DNA of 5,877 nt from positions 1 through 5,877 of the forward strand of contig CACZSX010000058.1 in assembly GCA_902783915.1 (NCBI GenBank). The letters run 5' to 3'. The notes under the pieces were generated by a model. That model saw only the letters and a list, made by a program, of their open reading frames with translations, was not told where the DNA came from and made no database searches. This DNA comes from an uncultured Erysipelotrichaceae bacterium. GTDB lineage: Bacteria; Bacillota_I; Bacilli_A; RF39; UBA660. Made by a program: the position numbers and the translations under genes. Below, in pieces: positions 1 to 5,500 of the stretch. Every line of letters begins with the position of its first letter. Position 1 is the stretch's first letter.

Positions 1-2025
1 AACTTCTTCATAATGATCTGGTAACATTTGGAATGTTGCTCTACCTTGAGAATTACTTCTTAAACTTGTAGCATATCCAAACATCTCTGCAAGAGGTACA
101 AGTGCAGTTAATCTTATTGCATTACCAACTGATTCTTGACCAGAAGGTCTACCTCTTCTTGAAGTTAAGTCTCCCATTATATTACCGAAATATTCTTCTG
201 GTGTTACTACATCAACCTTCATTATAGGTTCAAGTAATACAGGTTTACATTTATTCTTTGCTTCTTTTAAAGCTAAGGATGCTGCAACCTTATAAGCCAT
301 TTCTGATGAGTCAACATCATGGTATGATCCATCATATAATGTAGCTTTTATATCTACCATTGGGTAACCAGCAAGTATACCACCTTGCATAGCTTCTTGC
401 AATCCCTTATCGGTAACTGGTATATATTCTTTTGGAACTACACCACCAACGATAGCATCAACGAATTCATATCCTTTTTCAGGATTTGGTTCAAATTTAA
501 TCCATACGTGACCGTATTGTCCACGACCACCTGATTGTTTAATGTATTTACCTTCACATTCACCAGTTTGAGTGATTGTTTCCCTATATGCAACTTGTGG
601 CTTACCAACAGTGGCTTCAACATTAAATTCTCTTTTCATTCTATCTACTAATACATCTAGGTGAAGTTCACCCATACCAGATATAATAGTTTGACCTGTT
701 TCTTGGTCTGTCTTTTGTTGGAATGTTGGATCTTCTTCTGCTAATTTAGTAAGTGCCATTCCCATCTTTTCTTGATCAGCTTTTGATTTTGGTTCAATAG
801 CTATACTTATAACTGGTTCTGGGAATTCCATTGGATCTAGTATAACTGGTTTCTTTTCATCACATAATGTTTCACCAGTAGTAGTATTTTTTAAACCTAC
901 TGCAGCAGCTATATCTCCTGCATATACTTCACTTATTTCGGTTCTGTTATTAGCATGCATTAATAAGATTCTTCCAACTCTTTCTTTTACATTCTTATTT
1001 GAGTTAAGAACATATGAACCACTCTTTAATGTACCAGAATATACTCTAAAGAAAGATAATCTTCCTACAAATGGATCTGTCATTATTTTAAATGCTAAAG
1101 CAGCAAATGGTTCAGAATCAGATGGATGTCTTTCAGCAGGTTCTCCATCCATAGTTTGGCATTTAAATGCTGGAATATCTGATGGAGCTGGTAAATAATC
1201 AATAACACCATCAAGTGCCAATTTAACACCCATGTTACTTAATGCACTACCGCAAAATACTGGATGGAATTTAACAGCAAGTACACCTTTTCTTATAGCT
1301 TTCTTTATTTGTTCTGGTTTAATTTCTTTACCTTCCAAATAATCTTCCATAAGTTCATCATCAAACTCAGAAACAGTTTCAATAAGTTCAGTTCTCATTG
1401 CTTCTGCTTTAGATTTTAGATCAGCAGGTATTTCTATTTCTGTGTAGTTTTCATCTTCATTACCATCGTAATGGTAAGCTTTCATAGTAACTAAGTCTAT
1501 TACTCCATTAAATTCATTTTCTGCTCCAATTGGACATTCAACTGCGCAGGCATTAGCTCCTAATCTTTCATGAACACTTTCTACACTCTTAAAGAAATCT
1601 GCTCCTAATTTATCCATTTTATTTACGAATATCATTCTTGGAACTTGCATACTAGTAGCTTGTCTCCAAACATTTTCTGTTTGAGGTTCAACACCAGCAT
1701 TAGCATCCAATAATGCTATTGCACCATCTAGTACTCTTAAACTTCTTGTAACTTCTATTGTGAAGTCTACGTGTCCTGGAGTATCTATTAAGTTAATTCT
1801 ATTACCTTTCCAAAATGCAGTTGTTGCTGCAGATGTTATAGTAATACCACGTTCTTTTTCTTGTTCCATCCAGTCCATTTGTGATTCACCATCGTGAGTT
1901 TCGCCAATTTTATGGATTTTACCTGTATGATATAATACACGTTCTGAAAATGTAGTCTTACCAGCATCTATATGTGCCATAATACCAATATTACGTGTAT
2001 TTTCTAATGAATATTCACGTGCCAT
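1..2025 (-). CDS. fusA: Translation elongation factor G (EF-G), 3' end cut by window edge
   Basis: This GTPase drives translocation of tRNA and mRNA on the ribosome and helps recycle ribosomes with RRF; it acts in the cytoplasm. The frame is open for 675 codons from ATG at 2025 to the window edge. The family is about 690 residues, so only about 15-20 C-terminal residues are missing. The GTPase motifs are intact: AHIDAGKT (17-24), the switch I end RGITI (59-63), DTPGH (81-85) and NKMD (135-138). Domain IV carries GGRGQYGHV and the tip segment [10 protein letters not shown] with its conserved His. The start is fixed by AGGAGG 4 nt upstream, which overlaps the rpsG stop codon. It is the third gene of the str operon, 8 nt after rpsG, so coupled translation is likely. 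I see no frameshift or missing key residue, so this is an ordinary housekeeping EF-G. Confidence 0.98.
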   Translation of the reverse strand, partial: MAREYSLENTRNIGIMAHIDAGKTTFSERVLYHTGKIHKIGETHDGESQMDWMEQEKERGITITSAATTAFWKGNRINLIDTPGHVDFTIEVTRSLRVLDGAIALLDANAGVEPQTENVWRQATSMQVPRMIFVNKMDKLGADFFKSVESVHERLGANACAVECPIGAENEFNGVIDLVTMKAYHYDGNEDENYTEIEIPADLKSKAEAMRTELIETVSEFDDELMEDYLEGKEIKPEQIKKAIRKGVLAVKFHPVFCGSALSNMGVKLALDGVIDYLPAPSDIPAFKCQTMDGEPAERHPSDSEPFAALAFKIMTDPFVGRLSFFRVYSGTLKSGSYVLNSNKNVKERVGRILLMHANNRTEISEVYAGDIAAAVGLKNTTTGETLCDEKKPVILDPMEFPEPVISIAIEPKSKADQEKMGMALTKLAEEDPTFQQKTDQETGQTIISGMGELHLDVLVDRMKREFNVEATVGKPQVAYRETITQTGECEGKYIKQSGGRGQYGHVWIKFEPNPEKGYEFVDAIVGGVVPKEYIPVTDKGLQEAMQGGILAGYPMVDIKATLYDGSYHDVDSSEMAYKVAASLALKEAKNKCKPVLLEPIMKVDVVTPEEYFGNIMGDLTSRRGRPSGQESVGNAIRLTALVPLAEMFGYATSLRSNSQGRATFQMLPDHYEEV

Positions 2026-2029
2026 AAAT

Positions 2030-2035
2030 CCTCCT
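2030..2035 (-). promoter_or_regulatory. fusA ribosome binding site overlapping the rpsG stop
   Basis: The transcript reads TAGGAGGATTTATG: the rpsG stop TAG shares its last two bases with the AGGAGG of fusA. A ribosome finishing rpsG therefore sits on the fusA initiation site, an arrangement expected to couple translation of the two genes. Overlap seen in sequence; coupling inferred. Confidence 0.88.
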
Positions 2036-2501
2036 ACCAACGATAATGTGCAAATGCCTTATTAGCTTCTGCCATTCTATGAGTATCTTCTCTCTTTTTA
2101 ACTGCACCACCTGTATTATTTGATGCATCTATTAATTCATTAGCTAATTTCTCAGCCATTGATTTGCCGCCTCTTGCTTTAGCAGCAGTATGTAACCAAC
2201 GAAGTGCAAGTGATTGTCCTCTTTCAGCGCTAACTTCCATAGGAACTTGATAGTTTGCTCCACCAACTCTTCTTGCCTTAACTTCTAATGCTGGTTTAAT
2301 ATTTTCTAATGCTTTTACAAATACTTCATTAGGATCACTATTTGTTTTTTCCTTAACCATTTCAAAAGCATCGTATACGATTGTTTCAGCTTTTCCTCTT
2401 TTACCATCAACCATTATTTGATTAATTAATTTAGTAACTACTTTTGAATGAAATATTGGGTCTGGTAAAACGTCTCTTTTTACAGCTCTTCTTTTACGCA
2501 T
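2034..2501 (-). CDS. rpsG: 30S ribosomal protein S7
   Basis: S7 is a primary binder of the 3' major domain of 16S rRNA, lies at the exit-site side of the 30S head and contacts mRNA and tRNA. The protein has 155 residues, the usual bacterial length (about 156). Family signatures are clear along its length: the N-terminal [38 protein letters not shown] and the C-terminal [25 protein letters not shown] end. The ATG at 2501 follows a strong GAGGAGG. It lies 17 nt after the rpsL stop and 8 nt before fusA, inside one operon. In E. coli S7 represses translation of its operon by binding the rpsL-rpsG spacer. Here the spacer is too short to hold that structure, so any such feedback would have to act elsewhere. 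Confidence 0.98.
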   Translation of the reverse strand: MRKRRAVKRDVLPDPIFHSKVVTKLINQIMVDGKRGKAETIVYDAFEMVKEKTNSDPNEVFVKALENIKPALEVKARRVGGANYQVPMEVSAERGQSLALRWLHTAAKARGGKSMAEKLANELIDASNNTGGAVKKREDTHRMAEANKAFAHYRW

Positions 2502-2519
2502 TATATATTTCCTCCTCTA

Positions 2520-2936
2520 TTATTTTTTCTTTGGTTTTTTAGCACCATATTTACTTCTACCTTGCATTCTGTTTTGAACACCAGCAGTATCTAATGTACC
2601 ACGAATAATGTGATAACGAACACCGATTAAGTCTGGAACACGTCCTCCACGAATAAGTACAACACTGTGCTCTTGTAAGTTATGTCCTTCACCTGGGATA
2701 TAGCATGTAACTTCCATTCCATTTGAAAGTCTAACTCTTGCATATTTTCTTAATGCTGAGTTTGGTTTCTTAGGTGTAGTAGTACCAACACGAGTACAAA
2801 CTCCACGCTTTTGAGGTGAATCTTGTTTAGTTTGTTTTCTTTGAATTGTATTTAAACCAACTCCTAAAGCTGGAGCAGTTCTTTTCCTAAATTTCTTACC
2901 TCTACCACTTCTTACTAATTGATTAATTGTAGCCAT
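2520..2936 (-). CDS. rpsL: 30S ribosomal protein S12, 138 aa, with altered streptomycin-site loop
   Basis: S12 sits at the decoding centre, contacts helix 44 and controls tRNA selection accuracy. From ATG at 2936 the protein is MATINQL... and 138 residues, matching B. subtilis S12. The reading frame continues upstream to a GTG at 2960, but those codons contain the Shine-Dalgarno sequence itself, so the ATG is the true start. The first decoding loop is standard, with [10 protein letters not shown] at 55-64 and Lys56 kept. The second loop is not: where E. coli and B. subtilis have GGRVKDLPGVR, this protein has [11 protein letters not shown], so Lys101 is Pro and Pro104 is Ile (B. subtilis numbering). 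Asp102, the residue methylthiolated by RimO in bacteria that have it, is kept. The C-terminal KPKKK tail is normal. First gene of the str operon. Confidence 0.98.
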   Translation of the reverse strand: MATINQLVRSGRGKKFRKRTAPALGVGLNTIQRKQTKQDSPQKRGVCTRVGTTTPKKPNSALRKYARVRLSNGMEVTCYIPGEGHNLQEHSVVLIRGGRVPDLIGVRYHIIRGTLDTAGVQNRMQGRSKYGAKKPKKK

Positions 2937-2943
2937 TTTATAA

Positions 2944-2950
2944 CTCCTTT
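2944..2950 (-). promoter_or_regulatory. rpsL ribosome binding site (sets start at 2936)
   Basis: The transcript has AAAGGAG 7 nt before the ATG at 2936, ideal spacing. The motif would be coding sequence if the upstream GTG at 2960 were used, and that GTG has no comparable motif before it. This decides the 138-residue start. Confidence 0.9.
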
Positions 2951-2955
2951 CTTTG

Positions 2956-2975
2956 GGCACACATCCTAGTGTGTC
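2956..2975 (-). promoter_or_regulatory. Small hairpin in the rpsL leader
   Basis: The transcript contains CACAC and GTGTG arms (5 bp) around a UAGGAU loop, with one further outer G-C pair after a mismatch. It ends 5 nt before the rpsL Shine-Dalgarno sequence. The loop itself carries AGGA, a weak Shine-Dalgarno-like sequence. Its position in a ribosomal protein leader suggests a role in autoregulation or mRNA stability, but I cannot assign it to a known leader family; a 5-bp stem could also be chance. Confidence 0.45.
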
Positions 2976-2994
2976 ATTTATGTTTTTAATATAA

Positions 2995-3014
2995 GTTAAA
3001 ACCTAAGTTTTAAC
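2995..3014 (-). repeat. Perfect 8-bp inverted repeat at the start of the rpsL leader
   Basis: The plus strand reads GTTAAAAC, then CTAA, then GTTTTAAC: eight perfect pairs around a 4-base loop. It lies just downstream of the predicted transcription start (about 3018). It could be an operator dyad or a hairpin near the 5' end of the mRNA that protects it or takes part in regulation. No U-run follows, so it is not a terminator. Confidence 0.6.
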
Positions 3015-3024
3015 AAACGTTACT

Positions 3025-3053
3025 AATATAACACTAATATTATATGATGTCAA
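3025..3053 (-). promoter_or_regulatory. Promoter of the str operon (rpsL-rpsG-fusA)
   Basis: Reading the minus strand, a perfect TTGACA (3048-3053) is followed by a 17-bp spacer and TATATT (3025-3030), a textbook housekeeping sigma promoter with one -10 mismatch. Transcription should start near 3018, giving a leader of about 80 nt. It begins 13 bp after the terminator U-run of the upstream GGDEF gene, so the operon is insulated from that gene. An 8-bp direct repeat, ACTAATAT at 3022-3029 and 3033-3040 (spacing 11 bp), overlaps the -10 and spacer. Confidence 0.8.
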
Positions 3054-3066
3054 TATATTTTGATGT

Positions 3067-3092
3067 AAAAAAAGAACTATTTTAAGTCCTTT
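3067..3092 (-). terminator. Rho-independent terminator of the GGDEF gene, containing its stop codon
   Basis: In the transcript AAAGGACU and AGUUCUUU form an 8-bp stem (one G-U pair) around a 6-base loop, and the 3' arm runs into seven U. The stop codon TAG (3079-3077) lies between loop and 3' arm, so the 5' arm is coding sequence. The weak AU-rich stem limits confidence, but the U-run and position are typical. Confidence 0.7.
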
Positions 3093-3652
3093 ATTTCATC
3101 ATAAATGGATAGTCGTTTTTTGCCGTGTTTTTTTGAATAATATAAAGCTTTATCCGCATTTATAATTGATTTATCAAGTGTATCCTTAGCCTTATACTCA
3201 GAAATACCTATAGAAAGTGCCACATCAAACCCTACTTTTTTGCTAATAGTTATCATAGCAGCTTCTATTTTGCTCATTCTATCCACAACCACTTTAAATG
3301 GGCAAGATTTAAATATGATTAAAAATTCATCTCCACCATATCTACAAACAATATCATTAGTTCTTGTATTTGACTTTAAGCAATCACCAACAAATTTTAA
3401 TACTTTATCACCAATATCATGACCATAAGAATCATTTATATTTTTAAAATTATCTACATCACATAATACAACCGCACTATATTCATTAACATCATCTAAT
3501 TTTTTTCTATTATATAATCCTGTTAATTCATCAATTTTAGCACTATCGCTTAGATTTTGTCTTTCACCAATAAGTTTTTGTATTAATTCTTTTAATTCTT
3601 CATCTTTAATTGTTGGTAATTTTTTATTTAATTTTTTAATATACTCTTCCAT
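3077..3652 (-). CDS. Stand-alone GGDEF-domain diguanylate cyclase
   Basis: GGDEF enzymes make cyclic di-GMP from two GTP. The 191-residue protein is one GGDEF domain after a charged helical stretch of about 38 residues. No membrane segment, signal peptide or sensor domain is visible, so it should be cytoplasmic. Motifs in order are DELTGLYNR (41-49), DVDNFKNINDSYGH (65-78, first metal Asp65), GDKVL (81-85), RYGGDEF (104-110), a SIGIS strand and ADKALYYSKKHGK near the end. The active site is complete, and R97-T-N-D100 five residues before GGDEF matches the inhibitory I-site, so product feedback is likely. The ATG at 3652 is preferred because GGGTGAT lies 3 nt upstream; the frame extends four codons to a TTG that overlaps this motif. 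It has its own promoter and terminator. The short N-terminal helix may be a dimerisation segment (inference). Confidence 0.93.
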   Translation of the reverse strand: MEEYIKKLNKKLPTIKDEELKELIQKLIGERQNLSDSAKIDELTGLYNRKKLDDVNEYSAVVLCDVDNFKNINDSYGHDIGDKVLKFVGDCLKSNTRTNDIVCRYGGDEFLIIFKSCPFKVVVDRMSKIEAAMITISKKVGFDVALSIGISEYKAKDTLDKSIINADKALYYSKKHGKKRLSIYDEIKDLK

Positions 3653-3655
3653 AAA

Positions 3656-3662
3656 ATCACCC
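3656..3662 (-). promoter_or_regulatory. Ribosome binding site of the GGDEF gene
   Basis: GGGTGAT in the transcript matches the 3' part of the extended Shine-Dalgarno consensus (GGTGAT), 3 nt before ATG 3652. The alternative TTG start at 3664 would put this motif inside the gene. Confidence 0.65.
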
Positions 3663-3679
3663 AATTTATTAATGGTTTT

Positions 3680-3707
3680 ATTATATCATATAAACAAGAT
3701 AAGTCAA
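3680..3707 (-). promoter_or_regulatory. Promoter of the GGDEF gene
   Basis: On the minus strand TTGACT (3702-3707), a 16-bp spacer, then a perfect TATAAT (3680-3685) preceded by TG to give an extended -10 (TGATATAAT). The predicted start near 3673 leaves a leader of about 21 nt. It looks like a strong vegetative promoter, with no sign of a special sigma factor. Confidence 0.8.
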
Positions 3708-3708
3708 T

Positions 3709-3737
3709 TTGCAATTAATGTATATTTTTATTATAAT
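3709..3737 (+). promoter_or_regulatory. Promoter of the radical SAM gene
   Basis: TTGCAA (3709-3714), a 17-bp spacer and a perfect TATAAT (3732-3737). Its -35 box is separated from the divergent GGDEF -35 box by a single base. The predicted start near 3744 leaves only about 9 nt before the ATG, so the mRNA would begin at the Shine-Dalgarno sequence. Confidence 0.72.
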
Positions 3738-3743
3738 TTTATC

Positions 3744-3750
3744 GGTGGTG
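3744..3750 (+). promoter_or_regulatory. Ribosome binding site of the radical SAM gene (sets start at 3753)
   Basis: GGTGGTG lies 2 nt before ATG 3753, a Shine-Dalgarno-like match at rather close spacing. It marks ATG 3753 rather than the ATG 27 codons upstream, whose extra residues do not look like the family and which lies upstream of the predicted promoter. Confidence 0.65.
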
Positions 3751-3752
3751 TT

Positions 3753-4664
3753 ATGTTTAAATACACATTAGATAATAAAAGATATTATACTTTAAACTAT
3801 TATAATAAAATAAAATATAAAGGGAAAGTATTTAAAGTAAGTTTAAATGCGGGTTTCGGATGTCCAAATAAAAAGAATGGTTTGGGATGCATATATTGTT
3901 ATAATGGCTCTGGCGAAAATAGAGGGATGGATATAATAGAGCAATTCAATAAAGTTAAAGATATTGTTAGTAAGAAATGGCCAAATAGTAAATATATTGG
4001 TTATTTTCAAGCTGATACAAATACATATGCGCCTCTTAATATATTGAAAGATAATTATGAAAAAATATTAAAATTACAAAATGTAATTGGACTAAATATT
4101 GCTACTAGATGCGATTGCCTACCAAACGATGTACTGGATTATTTAGGAGAATTAAATAAAAAAACTAATTTAGTGATAGAACTTGGTTTACAAACAATAC
4201 ATGAATCTACATCTAAATTAATAAATAGGGGTCATACTTTAAGACAATTTGAAGATGCTGTAAAAGAACTTAGAAAAAGAAATATAGATATAGTAGTTCA
4301 TATTATTAACGGACTTCCTTATGAAACAAAGAATATGATGATTGATACAGTAAAATACTTATCTAAATTAGATATACAAGGAATAAAAATACATATGTTA
4401 TTTATAATTAAAGGTACTAAATTGGAAGAATTGTATAATAAAGAACACTTTCATATACTTACTAAAGAAGAATATGTAGATATAGTATGTGATGAATTAG
4501 AATACTTAAGAGAAGATATAGTAATTAATAGAATTACAGGAGATCCAGATAAAGAAAAAGTAATTGAACCAATATGGTTAATAAAGAAGTTTGGAGTATT
4601 AAATGAAATAGATAAAGAGATGGAAAGAAGAAATACATATCAAGGGATAAAATACAGAGCATAG
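3753..4664 (+). CDS. Radical SAM protein of the YhcC/YtqA (TIGR01212) family
   Basis: The 303-residue protein should bind a [4Fe-4S] cluster and cleave S-adenosylmethionine to a radical; the substrate of the YhcC/YtqA family is, to my knowledge, not established. The family N-terminus is clear: RYYTLNYYNKIKYKGKVFKVSLNAGF-like (10-35), then the atypical cluster motif C37-x8-C46-x2-C49 rather than CX3CX2C, which is normal for this family. Further hallmarks are YFQADTNTYAP (84-94), ATRCDCLP (117-124), ELGLQT (143-148), an INRGH segment and GIKIHMLFIIKGT. Length fits the family (about 300-320). The start at 3753 is set by GGTGGTG and by homology; the open frame reaches back to 3672, but that part crosses the promoter. 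It is a single-gene unit with its own terminator. In place of the Pro I remember in TRPDCLP this protein has Cys120, giving an extra Cys pair (120, 122). Confidence 0.92.
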   Translation: MFKYTLDNKRYYTLNYYNKIKYKGKVFKVSLNAGFGCPNKKNGLGCIYCYNGSGENRGMDIIEQFNKVKDIVSKKWPNSKYIGYFQADTNTYAPLNILKDNYEKILKLQNVIGLNIATRCDCLPNDVLDYLGELNKKTNLVIELGLQTIHESTSKLINRGHTLRQFEDAVKELRKRNIDIVVHIINGLPYETKNMMIDTVKYLSKLDIQGIKIHMLFIIKGTKLEELYNKEHFHILTKEEYVDIVCDELEYLREDIVINRITGDPDKEKVIEPIWLIKKFGVLNEIDKEMERRNTYQGIKYRA

Positions 4665-4686
4665 TATTGATTATTATGCTTTTTTT
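4658..4686 (+). terminator. Rho-independent terminator overlapping the radical SAM stop codon
   Basis: AGCATAGTA (4658-4666) pairs with TATTATGCT (4672-4680), nine pairs including one G-U, around the loop TTGAT, and seven T follow (4680-4686). The stop TAG (4662-4664) lies inside the 5' arm, so the last codon is part of the stem. Confidence 0.78.
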
Positions 4687-4696
4687 ATGTTAAAAT
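4667..4696 (+). promoter_or_regulatory. Possible promoter of the HAD gene, embedded in the upstream terminator
   Basis: TTGATT (4667-4672), an 18-bp spacer and TAAAAT (4691-4696) with an upstream TG (4688-4689), an extended -10. The -35 box lies in the loop and 3' arm of the preceding terminator. A start near 4703 would leave about 12 nt before the ATG. Moderate match, accepted because the HAD gene otherwise lies behind a terminator. Confidence 0.55.
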
Positions 4697-4704
4697 TCTT
4701 ATAT

Positions 4705-4710
4705 GGAGGT
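4705..4710 (+). promoter_or_regulatory. Ribosome binding site of the HAD gene (sets start at 4715)
   Basis: GGAGGT ends 4 nt before ATG 4715. An in-frame ATG at 4703 also exists, but the GGAGGT would then be its second and third codons and nothing purine-rich precedes it. The downstream ATG is therefore the start. Confidence 0.88.
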
Positions 4711-4714
4711 TTTT

Positions 4715-5482
4715 ATGGGGATATTAGATGAATTTCAAAAAGACATATGTGATTTAAATGCTTTTTCTTATGAAGACTATAAAAACTCTTCATTGGATTT
4801 AAAATTAAAAAAAATAGAACTATTAAATAGTTTTTATAGAGCTAGATATAATAATTTACCAAAATTACCTATATTTATAGATATAGATGGTGTTACTCTT
4901 GATACTATGAATTTTGCAAAAAGATTATTATACATGCAATATGGAATTGATTATGATAAAAGAGATAGAAAAAATGTTGAAGAGCAAAAAATTATTGCAA
5001 GTTTCTTCAAATCTTTAGATTGGAAAAAATTATTAGTAAATACAAGAGAAATTAATAGAAGCATAGATTTTATTAAATTAATTAATGATTCAAGTATGTA
5101 TTTACCAACATTATATTCAGCTGTTAATTCTGAAAAAGAACAAGAAGAGAAAGCAAACTATTTCGCGCATAAGCTTCCTGGAATAGAAATAAAATTTATT
5201 CAAGCACATTCACCAAAAGAGTGTACTGACCCACAATCAGTGCTTATAGATGATGATAATTTTAATTTAGTTAATTGGGCAGGATATCCATTACACTTTG
5301 ATTCTTGCATATCAACTTTTTTCCCAAATATAAATGACTTAGGAGAATTATATTATCTTTTCTATAGAGCTCCTGATGCTCCTGAAATATTTATTCATAA
5401 AGAAGGGTTATATTGCGGATTAATTCGTGAAAAAGATATAAAAACTAAAAAAATTACATGGAAGAAAAAATCTAATGATTAA
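4715..5482 (+). CDS. HAD-superfamily hydrolase, possibly nucleotidase-like
   Basis: The 255-residue soluble protein has HAD phosphatase motifs. Motif I is FIDIDGVTLDT, with nucleophile Asp56 and acid/base Asp58. A motif II candidate is the serine in LYSAVNS (135-139), a motif III candidate is Lys168 in HSPKE, and motif IV is SVLIDDDNFNLVNW with Asp179-181. The motif IV style, followed by WAGYPLHFD, resembles bacterial 5'(3')-deoxyribonucleotidase-like proteins, but I cannot name a substrate. A helical N-terminal extension of about 50 residues precedes motif I, and a C-terminal part of about 45 residues (FIHKEGLYCGLIREKDIK...) follows the core; neither is recognised. No signal peptide or membrane segment is seen. 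The gene is monocistronic between two terminators, and its stop overlaps the stop of the convergent ftsH. Alternatives include a sugar- or phospholipid-phosphate phosphatase. Confidence 0.8.
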   Translation: MGILDEFQKDICDLNAFSYEDYKNSSLDLKLKKIELLNSFYRARYNNLPKLPIFIDIDGVTLDTMNFAKRLLYMQYGIDYDKRDRKNVEEQKIIASFFKSLDWKKLLVNTREINRSIDFIKLINDSSMYLPTLYSAVNSEKEQEEKANYFAHKLPGIEIKFIQAHSPKECTDPQSVLIDDDNFNLVNWAGYPLHFDSCISTFFPNINDLGELYYLFYRAPDAPEIFIHKEGLYCGLIREKDIKTKKITWKKKSND

Positions 5483-5500
5483 TCATTAGATTCTTTTTTC
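5464..5500. terminator. Bidirectional terminator built on a 24-bp perfect palindrome
   Basis: AATCTAATGATT (5469-5480) is followed directly by its exact reverse complement (5481-5492). It is flanked by A-runs on the left and T-runs on the right, so either transcript forms a long AU-rich hairpin followed by U residues (one C, at 5493, breaks the plus-strand run). It serves both convergent genes, and both stop codons sit at its centre. The lack of GC pairs makes the stem weaker than usual, and the perfect palindrome leaves no unpaired loop except by opening the middle pairs. Confidence 0.78.

Noticed and set aside
438..623. 61-codon minus-strand open frame
   Set aside because: It lies wholly inside fusA in another frame and has no ribosome binding site or recognisable sequence.
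1..2025. Recoded UGA (Mycoplasma code)
   Set aside because: The tryptophans checked in fusA and the other genes are TGG, and no in-frame TGA interrupts any gene; the absence of TGA stops among only six visible stops is not evidence.
2937..2960. Eight extra N-terminal residues on S12 from a GTG
   Set aside because: These codons contain the Shine-Dalgarno sequence for the ATG at 2936, and S12 homologues begin MATINQL-like.
3042..3047. A second TATAAT between the rpsL -35 and -10 boxes
   Set aside because: It lies only 3 bp after TTGACA, and no good -35 hexamer sits about 17 bp upstream of it.
3240..3422. 60-codon plus-strand open frame
   Set aside because: It is antisense to the conserved GGDEF core; its hydrophobic look comes from the complementary strand of that gene.
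3672..3752. 27 extra N-terminal residues on the radical SAM protein
   Set aside because: The region holds the divergent promoters, including the TATAAT of this gene, and the aromatic-rich translation does not resemble the family.
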